A stretch of DNA of 60,000 nucleotides from Takakia lepidozioides (taxonomy: Eukaryota > Streptophyta > Takakiopsida > Takakiales > Takakiaceae). The position numbers and the translations under genes are program-made. Below the pieces are notes generated by a model that was not told where the DNA came from, made no database searches, and saw only the letters and a program-made list of their open reading frames with translations. The stretch lies in the NCBI GenBank assembly GCA_030704615.1, contig CM060732.1, positions 47,847,053-47,907,052 on the forward strand, given 5' to 3'. Within the stretch, counting starts at the first letter, position 1, and each line of letters begins with the position of its first letter. Shown here piece by piece: positions 57,303-60,000 of this stretch.

Positions 57303-57500
57303 AACAGTCAGTAGCTCAGTTGGTAAGTGCACTGACTGCCACCCAGATGACTCTCGCTTAAAATCCTGCTGCTTGATGGGTGTGGTACGCTCTTCTCCCC
57401 CTTCCCTGCGCAGTGTCGCATGGGAAAGCCTTCACGGCCAGGTTACTGAGAGGTTATTTTCTCCTCTGTCTCTCTCAGTGCCTCAACCAACCTCTAATTA
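57303..57500 (+). mobile_element. tRNA-derived SINE-like copy 2
   Basis: A box TAGCTCAGTTGG (57312-57323) matches the consensus. The B box position is GCTTAAAATCC (57356-57366), which has decayed. It shares GTGCACTGA(C/G)TGCCACCCAG with copy 1. No cloverleaf closes, so it is not a tRNA gene. Confidence 0.55.
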
Positions 57501-57949
57501 GGCAATGAGGAGTTTTCAAAGGTTGTAGACACATCTCCAACCACCAAATGCGGCCACATTACCAAATATAGGTGATTGGGATACTCTAACCAATCTGGTG
57601 TGTAGCAATTAGACAACAATTTGTTGTTGTTTAGTAGGCCAGATATCAACATCCTCATTGAGTTCATCCCAATTAACTGAAGATGATAATCCTTCAAGAG
57701 TAATGCAATCATATAAGTATGACGGATGATAACCGATGTTTCTTAAGGAATCAATTCCTTCCATGAAATTTGTGTGGTCGTATATATTCTGCCGCTCTTC
57801 GGAGTAGTGCTACACCGCCCGGCAATGTGCTACACACAAATCTTCCTTATGTGCAAACTTAGACCACAACACACACAAATTATACACACACCAAAATTAT
57901 TTAGGTGATCATCACACACACAAAGTTGATGCCAAGATGGACTACGTCT

Positions 57950-58560
57950 GTAACTTGCTTAAATTTCACACTATGCCTACTCGCAATTTGTGTGACTATT
58001 GTGACAAAAACACATATGTCTTGGCTCCTCCCTCATCCACCAGATGTGTTCTTTGCCTTATGGCATCAATGGGGTTTAATGTTTCCCCTCCAATAAACTA
58101 AATGGCGAATGCCCTTTGGGGAAAAAAAAAAAAAAAACACAGAAGAAGAAACTCAAAACAACCCAACTCTATCCTATAGTTAGACTGGTCAAACAACCAA
58201 GGAGAATGATGCCCATAGTAAGGGGGGAAGGGGGTGGTCGGTTCCTGATAGTAATATATAGGACACCTCCCCAAGGAAGCGTACATTCTTGACCCCGACC
58301 AAGGTTTGTGATATATTATTGTATTGATGGACATCACACTAGGCTTACTCGCAAATTGTGCAAATTTGTGTGACTATTGTGTGAAAGAACTCGTACTTCA
58401 CCCCCCTAGAAGAAACCCAACACTTCCCGGTTAGATTTGTCAAACAACCAAGTAATAACTAACCAAGGCATCATGCTTAGTAGCATGATGCGCGAAGTAC
58501 GCAGGGGTGTCGGTTTGTGATACACTGTATTGATGGGCATATTGACACTGGAAAGTTTGA
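57950..58560. repeat. Short interspersed direct repeats
   Basis: A motif including CTACTCGCAA.TTTGTGTGACTATTGTG appears at about 57965-58012 and 58335-58385. A second motif (TGTCAAACAACCAAG ... GTTTGTGATA ... TGTATTGATGG) appears at about 58185-58330 and 58437-58540. This looks like two copies of an unidentified non-coding element. Confidence 0.5.
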
Positions 58561-58718
58561 TAGACTTGCACTTATTACTCAAAGATAGCAAGGGATATGA
58601 CTCCCGGCCTGGCTGCTCCAGCACGAGTGCCCCGTACTAACTACTAACACACGTGTCTCTTCCACACACACAACCACACGTGACTCTTTCATACGAACTG
58701 GGGCTGAATTCTCCTCAT

Positions 58719-58985
58719 CAGTGTTTTTTTTTTGGCGAAAAATCGCCCTCAAAACATTAAAATGAAATATTCTGTCGAAAATTCCCTGTTTTTTCATGGA
58801 TGAAATCGCCAAACTTCTACAAGGAAAAAAAAAAGGATGGATGAATTCGCCAAATGTGAATGATATAAATGGATGAAAGTACATATGAGGATGATTCTAT
58901 CCAAATTTTCAATGGATGAACAGAATATATAGCTATTTCTTGTAGCCACTCGTGCTATTTTTCAAATTTAAGAAACAAATCACTG
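58719..58985. mobile_element. hAT-type MITE, second copy
   Basis: A 267-bp element from CAGTGTTTTTTTTTTGGCG to AAATCACTG. It is flanked by CTCCTCAT (58711-58718) and CTCCTCGT (58986-58993), an 8-bp duplication with one change. It contains GGCGAAAAATCGCC, the same palindrome as the MITE at 2329-2615, though at the opposite end. Confidence 0.7.
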
Positions 58986-59199
58986 CTCCTCGTTAATATC
59001 GTTTTGTTTTGCTTACAGCGTAATAGCCAGCCACGAGTACGTGGGCCGACATTTCCTTGTCTTTTACCTCCAAGATCTTTTGCTTCGTCCCATTTCTTTT
59101 GATCATCAAAAGAAACTATGAAAAGAAAAAAAACATTACAGTATCCCATTTCCATAACGCAGAGGAAGACCCTCGTGTCGGGGCAGGTCGGCGCCCCTT

Positions 59200-60000
59200 G
59201 CATTTTGGCTCCCCTTGAATTTCATGCCCTACGGCCCGAGATTCAGTATATATTAAGATTCAAGATAAGATTCATTAAGTAAGATTCAAGGGGCGCCCTC
59301 CAACCGGGGCCTTCATCTATAAGTAGAAAAGGCGGCCCACCGGCGCGTGCCTCACGCTAGTGGGTATATTGGTGGGAAAAAGTTCGATGCCTGCTTTCCA
59401 TCCTTGTGGACAGAAGCGCGGGAGGAATTCAGGGCGCATGAAGAATGTGCCACAGAGATCTAGTAGAGTAGATTTCATCTTGTGTTGTTTTCGCGTGAGC
59501 ACCATAGATGTGTCCATCCATCCAGACGGATGACAAAGGCATCCCGAGACGATAAAGACGCGCGGGGCCGGATGAGAAATGGGGCCGCCGCAGGGGACGA
59601 GACAACTGTGAAGGTAGGCAGAGTGGGCCGGGCCGGGCCGGGCGCACACGACAGGCCAAAAATAACGGGCGGGGGGTGCATCGCATGATGCCGGGGGGTG
59701 GGGACGACGTGGCGGCCTCTCAGTGGCTTCCTCGCTCGGGAGGGAGAGTGCGGTCCGAGAAGGAGAGGGCAGATGACATTTACATCTACCTACCCGGTAT
59801 TACACGCGGCGATGGGTGACACGCGGGAAGACAGTAGACCCCTCAGTCAGCTAGTGATCGGGCGCCATGTGGCGGACGTGGTGGAGAGCGGGGACAGGGA
59901 ACGGAAGGGGGAAGTGGCGCAAGGCAAGCGTCGCGCTCCTTGGCTGCAGTGCTGCACGGCAGAGAGGGGGCGGGGAGAGGGCAGGGAGGCCCTGCCCTGC
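59200..60000. other. GC-rich right end, possible promoter region
   Basis: GC-rich DNA with a GGGCC run at 59624-59643, like that upstream of the 20.1-kb gene. No conserved coding sequence starts before the window ends. It could be the 5' region of a plus-strand gene outside the window. ORFs on both strands here look like composition artefacts. Confidence 0.3.

Noticed and set aside
59429-59686. Pro/Arg-rich minus-strand ORFs
   Set aside because: Composition-driven frames across the GGGCC run with no homology.

Overview
This is eukaryotic nuclear DNA from a green plant. It carries split genes with canonical GT-AG introns of roughly 180 to 1,500 bp, plant-specific gene families (a REF6-type JmjC/zinc-finger demethylase, a receptor-like cytoplasmic kinase, an F-box/kelch gene, a plastid membrane protein, a PPR fragment) and plant-type transposons. 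Low gene density, heavy retrotransposon load and the style of the F-box/kelch remnant make me lean towards a seed-free land plant such as a lycophyte, fern or bryophyte. The window alone does not prove the clade. No bacterial, organellar, rRNA, true tRNA or CRISPR feature was found.

Layout. 1-1.5 kb: a PIF/Harbinger-type MITE with an exact TAA target duplication. 1.5-13.1 kb (minus): a nine-exon gene for a 2,639-residue REF6-like histone demethylase, with a 3.5-kb internal exon and a hAT-type MITE in its last intron. 13-20 kb: intergenic DNA with a broken LINE reverse transcriptase and two blocks of CCGGTT-rich repeats. 20.1-22.6 kb (plus): a five-exon gene for a small plastid membrane protein. 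24.1-28.3 kb (plus): a six-exon RLCK-VII-type kinase. 29.2-30.3 kb (minus): an F-box/kelch gene broken by several frameshifts. 32-33.2 kb: a probable LINE remnant.

33.2-47 kb: a nested LTR-retrotransposon complex. Its core is a complete insertion at 34138-46965, bounded by two LTRs and a 5-bp GCATT duplication. It holds a degraded upstream ORF, gag, an aspartic protease and reverse transcriptase of Tat/Athila-like style, an inverted RT/RNase H piece, no visible integrase, and a very long sense-strand 3' ORF. That 3' ORF is interrupted by a solo LTR of the same family. Every LTR carries a minisatellite with an almost exact 10-bp period. A truncated LTR lies head to head just upstream.

47-51 kb: minus-strand lysine-rich ORFs, a possible BRCT remnant, a PPR fragment and a duplicated ~0.5-kb block that also occurs antisense inside gag of the 34-47 kb element. 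51.5-55.4 kb: an array of palindromic ACGT-type repeats, then a deleted Ty3/gypsy element (minus) sitting between two ~146-bp inverted repeats. 55.4-60 kb: a FAR1/MULE-like fragment, long poly-G, two tRNA-derived SINE-like copies, short repeats, a second hAT MITE and a GC-rich right end.

Four host genes are recognisable: three look intact (demethylase, plastid protein, kinase) and one is broken (F-box/kelch). They show no operon-like or pathway link. Most of the remaining sequence is mobile-element DNA. Exon models were built by hand from splice-site sequence and reading-frame continuity; all summed to whole codons.
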